A stretch of 64,000 nt of DNA from Prorocentrum cordatum (GCA_963575745.1 CAUYUJ010022049.1:65329-129328); one strand, 5' to 3'; counted from the first letter of the stretch, positions 52,331 through 63,042 are shown. Notes: generated from the sequence alone by a model not told the origin. Made by a program: numbers and translations.

Positions 52331-53058
52331 GGACATGCCGACGGCGTTGGAATACGGATGGGGGGGAAGAGGGAAAGGGAGGGGAGGGACGCGGGACGGG
52401 GTCGAAAACTCGCGGAACGGGGGGTGTGCCCATCCGAGGGAACGGCGCACCCCCCGCCCCACTGGCGACGAGGCGCAAGCTGTTTAGGGAAAAGAGGACC
52501 CTAACCCCCCCCCAATCCCCCCCCGCGACCTGAGTGGACCACCCAGGCCAGCGGAGGACGTCATACGGGGGCCGGGGCAGCACGTCGATGCGAGAAGGAA
52601 GGGGAAGAAAGTGGAGGGAGGATCGGGCAGACGGAAGCCCTTTTTGGCTTTCCCTGGCGCATGAGATTGCCATTTTGGCATGCGTTGCGGGAGCGAACCC
52701 GACTGTCGCCCGGAAGCGACTGCGAGCCAAAACTTTCGCGCGCGCGTGCCCCACGCAGCAAGACCATGCTAGGCCACCGCGAAAAATTGAAGCGGGTGAG
52801 CGCGGGGGGCCGCCAGGAGCGGCTTAATTTGCGGGCAAAACGAGATGCTGGGGAAAACTTATCCATTCTGCGAAGTAGCGTGGACGCGTGGTCCACACGT
52901 CTGGCCCCGACCACAACTGTCCAGGCTATCGCGCCAATTTGCCAAGGTGGATGCGTCGGCGTTGCTGGCGCGCAAACGCCGACTGCATGTTCAATGCCAC
53001 GCAGACAGATGCAATGGCGCCGTTGCAAGGCACCTGAAACGGCCAGGCCCGGGCTGCA

Positions 53059-53436
53059 TTGAACGCGCTGATTGGCACAGACGTGCTCCTGGGAGTGGCC
53101 GAGGCGCTGGAGCTGCGCGAGCCGCACCCCGAGCTTGGGAGAGAGCGCGCAGCTGCTGGTTATGATCCAGACGCGGCCCTCAACGCGGCTGCGCACGGAG
53201 ATGCCGCGCGCTTCCCGAGGGCTGAGGGTGTGCGGGTGATGCCGCCAGCTGTCCAGGTGAATGCTTCCCCCCCTGCCATGGCATATCAGGTGGCGCCGCC
53301 ACCTTCTACGACCCAGATGGTATATGTGGCCCACTTGTCCAATGGGCCCACATGGAGACGATGGCTTTGCAAGCATCATGAGTGTTGCGCTCAATCCTGT
53401 CAACGTGGCCTCTCTGTAATTATATATCTCAAGTGA
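53059..53436 (+). CDS. hypothetical small protein or remnant
   Basis: The frame opens at MNALIGTDVLLGVAEALELR and runs 125 codons through an Ala-rich stretch (YDPDAALNAAAHGDAARFPR), a Pro-rich linker and YVAHLSNGPTWRRWLCKHHE. Composition is protein-like and it could extend upstream past a stop (NATQTDAMAPLQG precedes it in the same frame). No family recognised. 52330-53050 has only uncertain frames. Confidence 0.3.
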   Translation: MNALIGTDVLLGVAEALELREPHPELGRERAAAGYDPDAALNAAAHGDAARFPRAEGVRVMPPAVQVNASPPAMAYQVAPPPSTTQMVYVAHLSNGPTWRRWLCKHHECCAQSCQRGLSVIIYLK

Positions 53437-53764
53437 CGCAGTTGCTGAATATCTCGGGATGCTGCGAAGCTGGGGAACTTTATTGGCCTGGTCATGTGCA
53501 GGACTATCGTTGCGGTGGTGACGGCGCCGCCCAGAGGGTCGCGGTGCATGTCGACGCGTAGATATGTACAGAAGGTGCTGCGACGGGCAGGGTACGCGTG
53601 AGGGGCTGAGCGACTGTCGCCCAAGGATGCACAGAAGCTTGCCGAAGAGAACCTTCCCATCAGATGTGCGATGGTCTCTTCGGCAGCTGCGCACGTTCCG
53701 GGTTCATTCTCACTGCTCATTCACGGACATGGGCAGTGGTGGCAACCAGAGGCAGCCTCGACGT

Positions 53765-54077
<313 letters not shown>

Positions 54078-54261
54078 TACAATCCCAGTCTCGTAACAAG
54101 TCTCATCCTGACTGCCCTGCTGCGCTGGGCAGGCAGCTCCAAAGAGTTTGAGCTGGGGCATCCAATTGAGGTTCAGCCTCGGTGGTGGCCTGCTATTCGC
54201 CCCCCTCTCCACGTGCTCCTGCTCCTGCTTCTCCCTCCGCTGACTCTGGATCCGCCGTGCT

Positions 54262-54675
54262 TTGGTTGACTTTCCGACTACAAGCCACGTCGGGAACGCA
54301 CCACAAACGATAAAACCATTTGGCGTCCGGAATGCACCCCAAACGATGCGAAAACGTAGAGCGGGACCCTCCGCCGCCGCAACACTGGGGCCGCGCAACA
54401 CTGGGGCGGAAACAGTGACGGCCAATCAAGGCGGGCATCGACATCAGAGACGCTTGAAAAGCAGGGCGGGCAACTTACCGCCCTACTCTCACGAAGTCGC
54501 GCAAGCACGGCGGATCGGGGGTCAGGGCCTGCTCCTGCCCATCGATTGTAAGGCCGCACGTGGCTACAAGTTATACAGCTCTTCTCTGAGAGTTGCACCT
54601 GGTCTTCCAGGGGGGGCCATTCGTGCTCGTGGGGAAAAACCACCCATGGTATGGATCTACCCAAATCTGCTATGA
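54262..54675 (+). CDS. weak hypothetical ORF
   Basis: The 137-codon frame starts with a duplicated peptide (HVGNAPQTIKPFGV and RNAPQTM), reflecting a roughly 36-bp direct repeat in the DNA (GGAACGCACCACAAACGAT and GGAATGCACCCCAAACGAT). The rest has ordinary composition (HEVAQARRIGGQGLLLPIDC). No family recognised, and a chance ORF is quite possible. 54680-55430 holds no gene that I can support. Confidence 0.2.
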   Translation: MVDFPTTSHVGNAPQTIKPFGVRNAPQTMRKRRAGPSAAATLGPRNTGAETVTANQGGHRHQRRLKSRAGNLPPYSHEVAQARRIGGQGLLLPIDCKAARGYKLYSSSLRVAPGLPGGAIRARGEKPPMVWIYPNLL

Positions 54676-55454
54676 TGGTTGGGAATTCAACGCACTGTAA
54701 TCACGAAGCGCCAGTGGTTCTCATGTCAAAACAGCAGGGTTAGATGGAAAACGTTGCCTCCCTCGCTCGGGGAGAGCAGGGTGGACGCTCAGGGCGAGGG
54801 GTGGCTGGGAACCGTCAGGGCGGGCGAGGCCGCTGGCGGGGGGTCCTCCACCAGTGCGGCCATCCACTCCGGCACCTCCTTGCTCTCCGCCTTCAGGCGC
54901 TTGGCCTCCTTGACGGCCCACTTCATCTGGCCCTCTGGGAGGGGGCCCGGACTGTGCTGGCTGCCCGAACAGCTCAAAAAGCCAGCCCTCCCAACTCTTC
55001 TGGGTTTGCCCCTCCCCCTGCCCCCGGCCTTGGGGCTAGTCCACGGCGGGCCCAAATGGCTCCGAGGCGGCCCGAGGCAGCCCAAGGTGGCCTCCCCCCC
55101 CCCCGCCTTCCCGATCGGGTTTCCTGGACCCCCCCCCTTTCGAAAATGAGGGGGTGTGGGTTTAGAGCCCCCCCGTGGACTGGAACATCGGATCCCGCCC
55201 CCTGGTCCCTTTGGCCACGCCGCCCCCTTGCTCCGGAACCCGACGCCATACCACCCTAACTGAGCATCGTTTTTCTGACCCCCATCCCCAGCGGCGTGGC
55301 CTGGGCCCCTTTTGCCGATTTACACCCCTGGATGGGGATATAGGCCGTTCCCTTCGGGCTTCAAGGGGTGCATCCCCAACTGGGGTGGTAATTTGGTAAG
55401 GGTCTCGAAGGGGATGAGGATGGGAATGGGGGTCGGCTAAACGATAATCACTAA

Positions 55455-55650
55455 CAGCCTGACGCCCTAAATAGCCCTAGCAGCCTAACCCTGCCACCCT
55501 GAACGTAACACCGAAACCCACATATCCGATCCCTAACGCCCTAACACGGACACCCAAACCCTGACACATTAGCCCTATCACCCTACCTTCACACCAACCG
55601 CTTTTACTCGAACCCAAACACCCGAATCCGAACACTCCGACCCTAAGCTG
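55455..55650. repeat. degenerate CCCTAA-like sequence
   Basis: CCCTAA or close variants (GCCCTAAA, ACCCTG, CCCTAAC, CCCTATC) recur every 8-20 bp over about 200 bp. This resembles decayed telomere-type sequence; it is far from a perfect array. Confidence 0.45.
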
Positions 55651-55894
55651 AACATCCTAACCTTGAAGCCGTAGCCCTCACACGCGAAGCCAACATCTCT
55701 AAACCCATAGTTTTATTCCATGTTGTATGGAAGGAAAAACGCATCAACAAACAAATCCCGGACAACCCCCTGGGACAACCCGGACAATCCCTCCAAGATG
55801 GAGGCAATACGCCTCCTTGCGTGTAGCTGTGGCTAACGCTGGAACGAGAGCCGTCCGCGCGGGCGCGGGCGCCGTCGGCGAGAGCGGCCGCGCG

Positions 55895-55924
55895 CGAGAT
55901 CTCTCTCTCTCTCTCTCTTTCTGT

Positions 55925-55955
<31 letters not shown>

Positions 55956-56163
55956 CCCCACCTATCCCGCTCCAGGACCCGGGGGGGCGGAGGAGGAGGA
56001 GGAGGAGGAGGAGGAGGAGGAGGAGGAGGAGGAGGAGGAGGAGGAGGAGAGGGGGAGGAGAGGAGGAGGAGAGAGGAGGAGGAGGAGGAGGAGGAGGAGG
56101 AGGAGGAGGAGGAGGAGGAGGAAGGAGGAGGAGGAGGGAGGAGGGAGGGGGGGGGGGGGGGGG
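55895..56163. repeat. (CT)n, (GGA)n and poly-G just upstream of the SL array
   Basis: CT dinucleotides (55895-55957), GGA triplets (55986-56146) and 17 consecutive G (56147-56163) end three bases before the SL copy at 56167. Confidence 0.93.
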
Positions 56164-56166
56164 AGG

Positions 56167-56218
56167 TCCGTAGCCATTTTGGCTCAAGCCATTTTGGCTC
56201 AAGCCATTTTGGCTCAAG
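56167..56218 (+). other. spliced leader with two tandem SL relics
   Basis: TCCGTAGCCATTTTGG then CTCAAG (56167-56188) is a perfect 22-nt dinoflagellate SL. CCATTTTGGCTCAAG follows twice (56189-56203 and 56204-56218). The relics begin exactly after the internal AG of GTAG. That is what results if that AG served as the trans-splice acceptor in each new round. At least three cycles of trans-splicing and retroposition are recorded. ORF1 of element C starts 180 bp downstream. Confidence 0.93.
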
Positions 56219-56398
56219 GCCATATCGGGGAACCCCCGTCTCAAGTGGCCTTGCCCGCCGCGCGCGCGAGACCCTGGAGACGCCCCGTTGGACAGGGGTT
56301 CTCTTCTTTCTTCTTTCATTTCCATATACATCCGTGTACGGTTGTGTCCGCCTTCGGGCGGCACCGGAGACCTGTGCAGCCATTCTTCCTCCCGCGCG

Positions 56399-57917
56399 AT
56401 GGATCGGCGGAACTTCCCGTGGCGCAGAGATGCCGCTGCAGCCTGGGATGAATGGGAGGATGGCGTCGGGAAAGGCGGTAAGAGCGGCCGAGGTCGAGGT
56501 GCTGGGCGAGGGGGCAAGCCTTCGGCCCGAGCAGCGTCTCCACGTCGCCAGCCTTCCCGCACGCGAGATGGACGCCAGCAGCGCTCTACGCACTCCGAAG
56601 GGGGTGGGCAACAGCAGAGATGGACGTGTGCTCTCTGCGGGTGCAAGAAGAACCTCGGCAAGTACGAGTTCTGCAAGCACTGCCATGAATGGCGTACGGA
56701 AGCTCCCACTGATGTGTCGGCTCTGGCTCTTCCTCAGCCTGCTGGTGGGAGTCATGAGCGGCGCGGCTCGCGAGGTGCAGCCAGGCGGGCTCTCTCTGCC
56801 CAAGGCGGGGGTCAGGGACAGCCATTGCTGCCGCTGTATGACGCCAGCGGCAAGCCTCGGCCCACGATCGACGAGCTGGAGAACTTCGTGGGGCTTGCGG
56901 AGAAGCTGGGCGACAAGAACACCGCGGCCAAGTATCGTGCACAGCTTGAGGAGTTGCGACGCGGGCCAGAACTCACGGTACAGGAGAGGGCTCAGCGGAC
57001 ACATGGCAGAGTGCAGCAGCTCGAGGAGATGCTGGCGACGGAGGTCGACAAGCTCAAGATGTACCAAGGGTGGGTCAGTGTGCAGTCCAAGTGTGTGCGC
57101 GTACTGGAGCAGTCCTTGCAGGAGGCTGACGCGGAGCATGCGAAGATCGTGTCCGAGTTGGCGACCACCGTGGCAAAGGAGAAGGATCCAGGCCATCCTG
57201 CAGCTGGGAAGCTCGTGGAGGCCAAAGTCTCCTTGGCAGACGTCGTCGACGGCACCCAGGACGTGGTCAGCCTCATCGACTTCGACAGCTTCTTCAAGGT
57301 CGGCGACGAGTTCGAGGTGTCGGCTGAAGACGCACGTGAGATCGAGTCGCGGAAGGAGCAGCTCAGGCAGCAGATGCAGTCAGTCACGCGTGGCCTGTTC
57401 AAGTCAGCAATGGACAAGGTGGACAGCATCAAGTCGGAGCATGCAGCGCACCCTACGCGGCTGGCGCGCAAGCGTGCCCGACGAGAAGACGAGCCTACGG
57501 CAGTGGCAGCTGATGATAATGCAAAAGATGACACGAGTACTGGAGTGGATCGTGGAGGGCGGCCAGTCCAGCACATCCCAGATGCGAATTACCACAGCGC
57601 CTTCCTGCCGTCGCAAGGGGAGGCGTCAGCAGCCCCTGCGCAAGGGGCGTCAGCTGCCGCGGCAGCAGATGGTGGCGGCCCTGCGAGACCTTCGCAAGGG
57701 GCGGCGCCTGCAGCGAAGCCAGAGGCCAAGCCGAAGGTCTCCTTCGCGGCCCCTTCCCAACGTCCGCACTCGAACGCAACGCGCGCTGGGGGAAGCTGGC
57801 GGCCGAGATGCTGGTGGCAAGGCAGATGGCGGCAAGTGTGGCGATTGACTCCCCCCCGTCGGTCGCGACGGTGTCCGACGACCTGGGCTCCGAGGATACC
57901 GACGGGGGGGGGGGGGG
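56399..57917 (+). CDS. LINE ORF1, zinc-ribbon and coiled-coil protein (element C)
   Basis: ATG 56399 (MDRRNFPWRRDAAAAWDEWE) is the first good start after the SL. A basic Gly/Arg linker leads to a zinc ribbon, C77-x2-C80..C92-x2-C95 (TCALCGCKKNLGKYEFCKHC). Then comes a helical central region (LENFVGLAEKLGDKNTAAKY, LEEMLATEVDKLKMYQGWVS) and an NLS-like RLARKRARRED. Near 57760 the best frame changes to LERNARWGKLAAEMLVARQM, then SVATVSDDLGSEDTDG up to the G run at 57904. After the G run, DIDGCLYQCGYWKEAELERN continues with no stop into ORF2. RNA binding is the expected role. Confidence 0.75.
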
Positions 57918-59269
57918 CTGCGCGACATAGACGGCTGCCTGTACCAGTGCGGCTACTGGAAGGAGGCGGAGCTCGAGCGGAACATCGCCGAGGCGGCGGC
58001 GCTGGGCGCCCCTTCACTCACCCCCGCAGACTGCCCCCCGTGGGCAGAGCCTACCTTGCTAGTCTCACGTCGGAGCCTGGCGGGTGAAGACGGCGCAGAG
58101 GAGGCTTGGGTGCACTCACCCTTGGGGATCGGCTTGGGGGCAGAGATGGAGAACGACAACGACGATTTCGGTAGGTGCACGGAGCCTTCCCCTGCAGGAT
58201 CCGTTGCAGCTTGCCCTGTTATTGAAACCTCTGGCCCTGGGTCTTGGGGCAGGGCCCCGCAGGACGGGCCCCTCGTCGCCAGATGCAGGGAACGGCTCCT
58301 AACAAGATTTCATGTGCCTCAGCTGGTGGAGCCAGTTGAGCCTTCGGTCTCGGGCAGCGGCGAGCCTGAGGCCAAGGGAGAAGCAGTCGCAGTTGCCAGC
58401 TTGAATCGGCCTGTCCTCTCTGCAATTGCACAGCCTGGTGCCCCCTTGGAACCTCACGAGGGGACGGTTGCGAACAAGAGCCAGAAGCTCCGACTTGAGA
58501 CCTGTAACTGCACCTCGCTCGCGTCCCTGAAGCGATATCTGGAAGCCGAGACCAGTGCGTCGCTCATCTGCGTCCAAGAGCTCATGCTCAAGGCCTCCGA
58601 CAGGGCCGAGACCGAGGCCTCGCTCAAGAAGATTGGGTGGTTGGCTTGCCTGCGCCCGTCCATCGTGACGGACGCTGGAGGACTGTCGTGTGGGGTTGGA
58701 ATCAAAGTTCGAAACAACATCGGGGTTGGGGACATTCCCAAAAGTCGTGCCCTCCCCGCCCCCCACAGGTGCGCCCTTGTTTGGGTGAATGCCTTTGTGC
58801 CAGGGGGGGGGGGGGGGGCATCCTCGGCAGCGTGTGCCTCCCTCAAGGGCCCCCCCTCGGTGAAGATGGGTGCCACCTTCTGGCCAGATTGGGGGAGGTG
58901 CTGTATGGGCTTGGGCTTCCCTTCATCATCGGAGGGGATTGGACTTGCGAACCTTCGGTCCTTCGAGAGTCGGGTTGGGTCGAGCGTCTCGGGGGGCAGA
59001 TTGTGGCGCCAACGGTTTCCACTTGTCGCTCCGTCGCCAAGCGGTGGAAGACCATTGACTTTTACGTTTGCTCGGCTGCGTTGGCGCCGACCCTTTCTGA
59101 CATTGGCAGGAGCGAAGATGCCGCCACCAGCCCGCGCTGGCCGATCGGCGTCACCTTAAAAGGGAACCCCCGCTTGGACATGGTCTGGGTTTTGCCTCGG
59201 CCTGCCCCCTTGCATCGGGACGCCCCCCTGGGCCCAGAGAGGCCCCGCCTGACTATCAGGCTGTGTTAG
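57918..59269 (+). pseudogene. EEP endonuclease part of element C ORF2
   Basis: After a linker, KLRLETCNCTSLASLKRYLE (Asn in the first motif) and LICVQEL (the Glu motif) open the nuclease in one frame. The G run 58803-58818 shifts the frame, and GLPFIIGGDWTCEP (G-D-W) and RWKTIDFYVC (S/T-I-D-F) follow. Where element A has RPHIG, this copy reads RWPIG, so the catalytic His is replaced by Pro. The frame ends with a TAG near 59269. It cannot be active as it stands. Confidence 0.8.
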
Positions 59270-59856
59270 CGCGGGCCGAGGAAGGGGGTTCGGCCAGCGA
59301 TCTGGACGGTTGCTTCGGGGTCTCCTTGGATAAGCTTGAACGGGAGCTTGGCTCCATCTACCAAGTCCAGGATGACAAGTATTTTGGCCGAGGCAAGCAG
59401 AAACGTTTGAAGCAAGTCCCCGCCCTCCGAACCTCAGGAGGTGCGTTCCCGCTCGGGTGTCCTCAGTCTCGGGGGCGGAGGAAAGTGAGCATTCTCCTTC
59501 ACGAGCTGTGCCACCTGGGAGCCAAGGAAGACTCCTGGGGGCTGCCTGAATCGTCCAGGATCATATGTAAAATCACACGAGGACCTGTCAGCCTTAGGAA
59601 CGACGAGGAATCGCTGAGCTGAAGCCGCTGTTCCCAGACGTCCTGTTCGCCTGTTCGGTCCAGGACTTGGATGCGCTCAAGAGAGAGGCCACCGAGATAG
59701 CGGATGGGCTCGAGCGCCAGTTCAAGTCGGCTCGGGGAGAAGGTTGGAGAAGTTGGGTCCAGGACGCTGTTAGCAACGGGGGTGGAGCTGCCCATGAATA
59801 CAGTAAGGCCCCCATCGGATGGCAACCAGCGTCGGCCAGGCCAGGTGACCCCCCCC
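59263..59856 (+). pseudogene. linker between nuclease and RT of element C
   Basis: Two frames carry ordinary protein sequence: LDGCFGVSLDKLERELGSIY, VQDDKYFGRGKQKRLKQVPA (59263-59622), then LKPLFPDVLFACSVQDLDAL and KREATEIADGLERQFKSARG (to about 59848), where a nine-base C run shifts into the RT frame. No catalytic motif is visible. Confidence 0.65.
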
Positions 59857-62667
59857 CCAGGGCCAGGGGCCCTCATGGACCACATGCAAGGAATCTGGGG
59901 GGAGGTCTGGACCCAGCCCGCTGAAGCGTCACATTTCCCCGACGTCATTCCCTTTTTGGACCATCATATTCGCAATTTGCGTGCGCAAGGGCACGAGTGC
60001 GCTGCGGCCCCTGCAAGAGCGTCGGTGAGGGATGTCAGGGACGCCGCTCGCCGATTTAAGAAGCGCACGGCGCTTGGGTCGGGCGCGATCCACCCTCGGG
60101 GCCGGGCCCTGGTTTGCGATGGGGCGCTCGAGACTCTGTGTGCGATCTGGCAGTGGAGTGAGGCCATAAGTCGCATTCCAGTGCAGCTCGCGCTCATGTT
60201 CACGGCGCCCCTTCCCAAGCCTGACGGGGGGTTCAGACCGATCGGGCTGCTGCCAGGGATCTGCAGGGTTTTTGGCAAAGTCACGCGTAGAGAGGCGGTG
60301 GCCTGGGAGCGCAACCAAAAAAGGGCGTACCACTACGGTTCGGCTGGCAAGAGCTGCGAGCGTGCGGTTTGGGAGCAAGCGCAAGCCACCGAGTATGGTG
60401 CGTTGGTCGGGATCGGGGCGGCTGCGGCCCTGGGGGACCTGACGAAAGCCTACGAGAAAGTGCTGCGCATCCTTCTTGCCCATGCGGCTATACGCCATGG
60501 GTTTCCTCTGGTCAGGCTGCGCCTGCTGCTCGCTATGTATCAGGCCCCCAAATTGCTCCAGATGGGGCAGGTCATGTCGGGTATCATTAACGCTGGCCAG
60601 GGGATCATCGCGGGATGTGCTTTCGCGACCAGTCTGATGAAACTCATCCTGCTCACCCCCATCGATGCTGTGATCGCCCACTGGCCGAGCACGCGAGTGT
60701 TTAACGTGGTGGACGACATCACTTTGTTCGCGGCTGGTGCGACAGCCCACCTTGGTCGGCGGCTTGGGACCGCGGCCCGATACCTTCTCAGCCAGCTCCA
60801 GGGGCTCCACTTGGTGATTTCCAAGGACAAGGGAGTGGCCATGGTGACGCATGCCGAAGTTGGGAGAGAGGTGGGCACTATGATCAAAGGGTGGGGGGGT
60901 CAGGTTTGTAAGGCCACCAAAAACCTCGGGGTTGATTTTACCCTCAAAAAACAACAACGGAGTGTTAAGGTCCAGAAGAAACGAGTTGCCCCCCTCAAGC
61001 CACGTATGAGGAGGTTTCAAGGTTTGCGCTCCTCGTTCCGCGGTGCCGCCAAAGTCGCTAAGGCTGGAGGCGTGCCCACGGTGATGTATGGCAGTGCTGT
61101 GATGGGCATGGCTGACGCCAAGTTGCGCCAAGTTAGGTCGCTCTTGGGCCAGGCCGTCTTCGGAACCCCCAAAGGTATATCCAGGACCATTGAGTTTCAG
61201 CTTGGAGGGGACCCCAAGACGGACCCAACCTTTGCGGCCAACGCCGCGCCCCTTCTGATGCGGTGCCAGGCGCTGCATGGAGACTGGGCGCCTAGAGCTC
61301 AGATGCGCAAGAGTTTTGAAGCCTTCTTGCACACCCCTGGGTTCGGCTGGGGGCAGGTCACTGGGCCTGCTGGTGCGGTGCTGTGCACGCTTCGTCGCCT
61401 CGGCTGGACGGTGCGAGGATACTGCGATTGGGTGACGGACCGAGGGATTCCGATTGACCCCAGTGTGCTTGGAAAGAGATCTCTCAAGACCTTGATCGAG
61501 CTCTCTACGCAGATGGAGCTGGTCCAGTCCATTGGGCGTAAAGTGGACGGGCTGGCTTCGGTGCCCCTCTTGGGGCCGATCGTCCAGAATCTGTCCAAGC
61601 TCCGAGCTCAGGGTCGTGGTCTTGGGGCTGTCATGGTGTCAGGCGTCGTGGCTGGAGGCTACGCGACGCAGCAGAGTCTCTTTGTGGGCCGCCGTGTCCT
61701 GAATCCGCTTTGTAAGTGGTGCGGCGGGCCCACTGGCACCCCAAAGCACAGGTTTTTCGACTGCGATGGCAGCCGTGCGGTTCGCGAGAACCTCGGCCTT
61801 GAAGATTTCCTGGCCCTGGGTCGCGAAAAAGGTGACGAAGACCCTGGCACGACCAGGGCGTTATTTCCCAGTCCCGAATGGAGGTGGCCACCCCCCCGTG
61901 TTGATTCCAGCTTCCAGTGGATGGTCTACCCCCCCTCTGGGACCCTGGACACTGGCTTGGTCTGCTTGGATGGTTCTGCGGTGGACCCCGACAGTGACTT
62001 GTTCGCCCGTGCGGGGTGGGGGGCGGTGGCCGTTGACTTGGGGGGAAACGTGATTGGGTCGATCTATGGTCATCTCCCCCACCCGCTCCAATGGGCGGGC
62101 GGGGGGGAGGTTCATGCTTTTCTCATGGTTCTTAGGCGCCTGGGGGCGTGTGAAACGGAGTTCATGACGGACTGCAAGATGGTCCTGGATATTTGGGCCT
62201 TAGGACCAGACCAGGACCTCACCAATGTGGCGTTCAGCGAGATCTGGTGCGACATTTTTGCCAGGGCTCGGGCTGTGGGGCTGCAGAACATCCGTGTGAG
62301 TAAGATTAAGAGTCACCTGTCTCGGGGCCAGGCTCTGGATCGTGGGGTTCCGTATTGGGCCTGGGCTGGGAACCGAGAGGCGGACCGTCTTGCTCGGATA
62401 GGTGCTGAGTTGCAGCCCCACAACCCGAAAGTGCGGAGGCTTATGCATGTCCAGGAAGCGCTCGTGGCCCAGGGGGTGTGCCTCATCCACGAGACGATGA
62501 GGCACCTATCAAAGCTCGGCCTCCCAGATGTCGAGAAGGTACGAGCGAGGATCAAGTGCAAGCCGAATCACCTCGAGTTGGTGCCAGATGCTCTTGGACA
62601 CCAGCTGAGCCGAGTGGATAAAAAGGGGCAAGTATCGGTGTGCACGGTGCGGAGAGGCAGGCAGTAG
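59704..62667 (+). CDS. reverse transcriptase and RNase H of element C
   Basis: The open frame is 987 codons; sensible sequence begins at about residue 50 (59856). RT landmarks: PLPKPDGGFRPIGLLPGICR (168-187), motif A ALGDLTKAYEKV with Asp245, motif B INAGQGIIAGCAFATSLMK (295-313), motif C VVDD (335-338), and NLGVDF. A CCHC knuckle follows at C670-x2-C673-x8-H682-x4-C687 (CKWCGGPTGTPKHRFFDC). RNase H: Asp756 (LDGSAV), Glu802, Asp823 (MTDCKM), His871 and Asp894 (NREADRLA). The catalytic residues look complete. The first 45 or so residues are an out-of-frame reading of the linker. It is a close structural counterpart of element A ORF2, in the opposite orientation. Confidence 0.93.
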   Translation: MGSSASSSRLGEKVGEVGSRTLLATGVELPMNTVRPPSDGNQRRPGQVTPPPGPGALMDHMQGIWGEVWTQPAEASHFPDVIPFLDHHIRNLRAQGHECAAAPARASVRDVRDAARRFKKRTALGSGAIHPRGRALVCDGALETLCAIWQWSEAISRIPVQLALMFTAPLPKPDGGFRPIGLLPGICRVFGKVTRREAVAWERNQKRAYHYGSAGKSCERAVWEQAQATEYGALVGIGAAAALGDLTKAYEKVLRILLAHAAIRHGFPLVRLRLLLAMYQAPKLLQMGQVMSGIINAGQGIIAGCAFATSLMKLILLTPIDAVIAHWPSTRVFNVVDDITLFAAGATAHLGRRLGTAARYLLSQLQGLHLVISKDKGVAMVTHAEVGREVGTMIKGWGGQVCKATKNLGVDFTLKKQQRSVKVQKKRVAPLKPRMRRFQGLRSSFRGAAKVAKAGGVPTVMYGSAVMGMADAKLRQVRSLLGQAVFGTPKGISRTIEFQLGGDPKTDPTFAANAAPLLMRCQALHGDWAPRAQMRKSFEAFLHTPGFGWGQVTGPAGAVLCTLRRLGWTVRGYCDWVTDRGIPIDPSVLGKRSLKTLIELSTQMELVQSIGRKVDGLASVPLLGPIVQNLSKLRAQGRGLGAVMVSGVVAGGYATQQSLFVGRRVLNPLCKWCGGPTGTPKHRFFDCDGSRAVRENLGLEDFLALGREKGDEDPGTTRALFPSPEWRWPPPRVDSSFQWMVYPPSGTLDTGLVCLDGSAVDPDSDLFARAGWGAVAVDLGGNVIGSIYGHLPHPLQWAGGGEVHAFLMVLRRLGACETEFMTDCKMVLDIWALGPDQDLTNVAFSEIWCDIFARARAVGLQNIRVSKIKSHLSRGQALDRGVPYWAWAGNREADRLARIGAELQPHNPKVRRLMHVQEALVAQGVCLIHETMRHLSKLGLPDVEKVRARIKCKPNHLELVPDALGHQLSRVDKKGQVSVCTVRRGRQ

Positions 62668-62683
62668 GATAGGAATCTGCAAG

Positions 62684-62941
62684 GTGCCGTGCCGTGGCGT
62701 GCCGAGGGTCGCTCGGTCGGCCCACCCCTCCCACCGTTTGTACCTGGGGGGTGGCCGTATCGTGTGGTGCGCGCGGTGCGGGGCGTTCGGGGCCCAGCGT
62801 TCGCAGTTTCTGCGTGAGGTGTGCTTGGGCCGCCCCCGTAATAAGGACGCCTCTCAGAGCTTGAGGAAGCTCCGCCGAGGTGTCGATCCGTCTTCGGGCC
62901 GAGAATTCGGTCGGTCCGAGCCGCTCTCCAATGTGTGCTGA
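62684..62941 (+). pseudogene. C-terminal zinc module of element C ORF2
   Basis: In a different frame from the RNase H part, SAHPSHRLYLGGGRIVWCAR then CGAFGAQRSQFLREVCLG aligns with AHPSHHLKYHAGLGVWFCTT then CGSFAAEQLAKLSKEC at the end of element A ORF2. HPSH, VW.C..CG and a later Cys are shared. A frameshift near 62655, close to SVCTV, would join it to the main frame. Confidence 0.75.
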
Positions 62942-63042
62942 GAGCGAGGGGAGAGCGAGGCGCTGCCTGTCGTCGTCGTCGTGTCCTGCCCATCTTCCTC
63001 CACGGCAGCAACAAGTACGGCTTTCAGGCGCGCGCACCCGCT

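Larger units (their letters stand above)
56167..62941 (+). mobile_element. LINE element C, SL-tagged, frameshifted
   Basis: SL array, ORF1 (from 56399), EEP nuclease (about 58480-59240), linker, RT, CCHC knuckle, RNase H (to 62667) and a C-terminal zinc module (to 62941), in the same order as element A. Frameshifts are needed near 57760, 57904-57917 (14 G), 58803-58818 (16 G), 59240, 59610, 59849 (C run) and 62655. Several coincide with homopolymers, so some could be sequencing errors. Confidence 0.88.

Noticed and set aside
52669-52679. GCCATTTTGGC as an SL relic
   Set aside because: Only 11 nt match, the flanks on both sides differ from the SL, and it is partly palindromic, so chance is likely.
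59929-61332. Minus-strand 467-codon frame opposite the element C RT
   Set aside because: It is antisense to a frame with complete RT motifs and has no recognisable domain.
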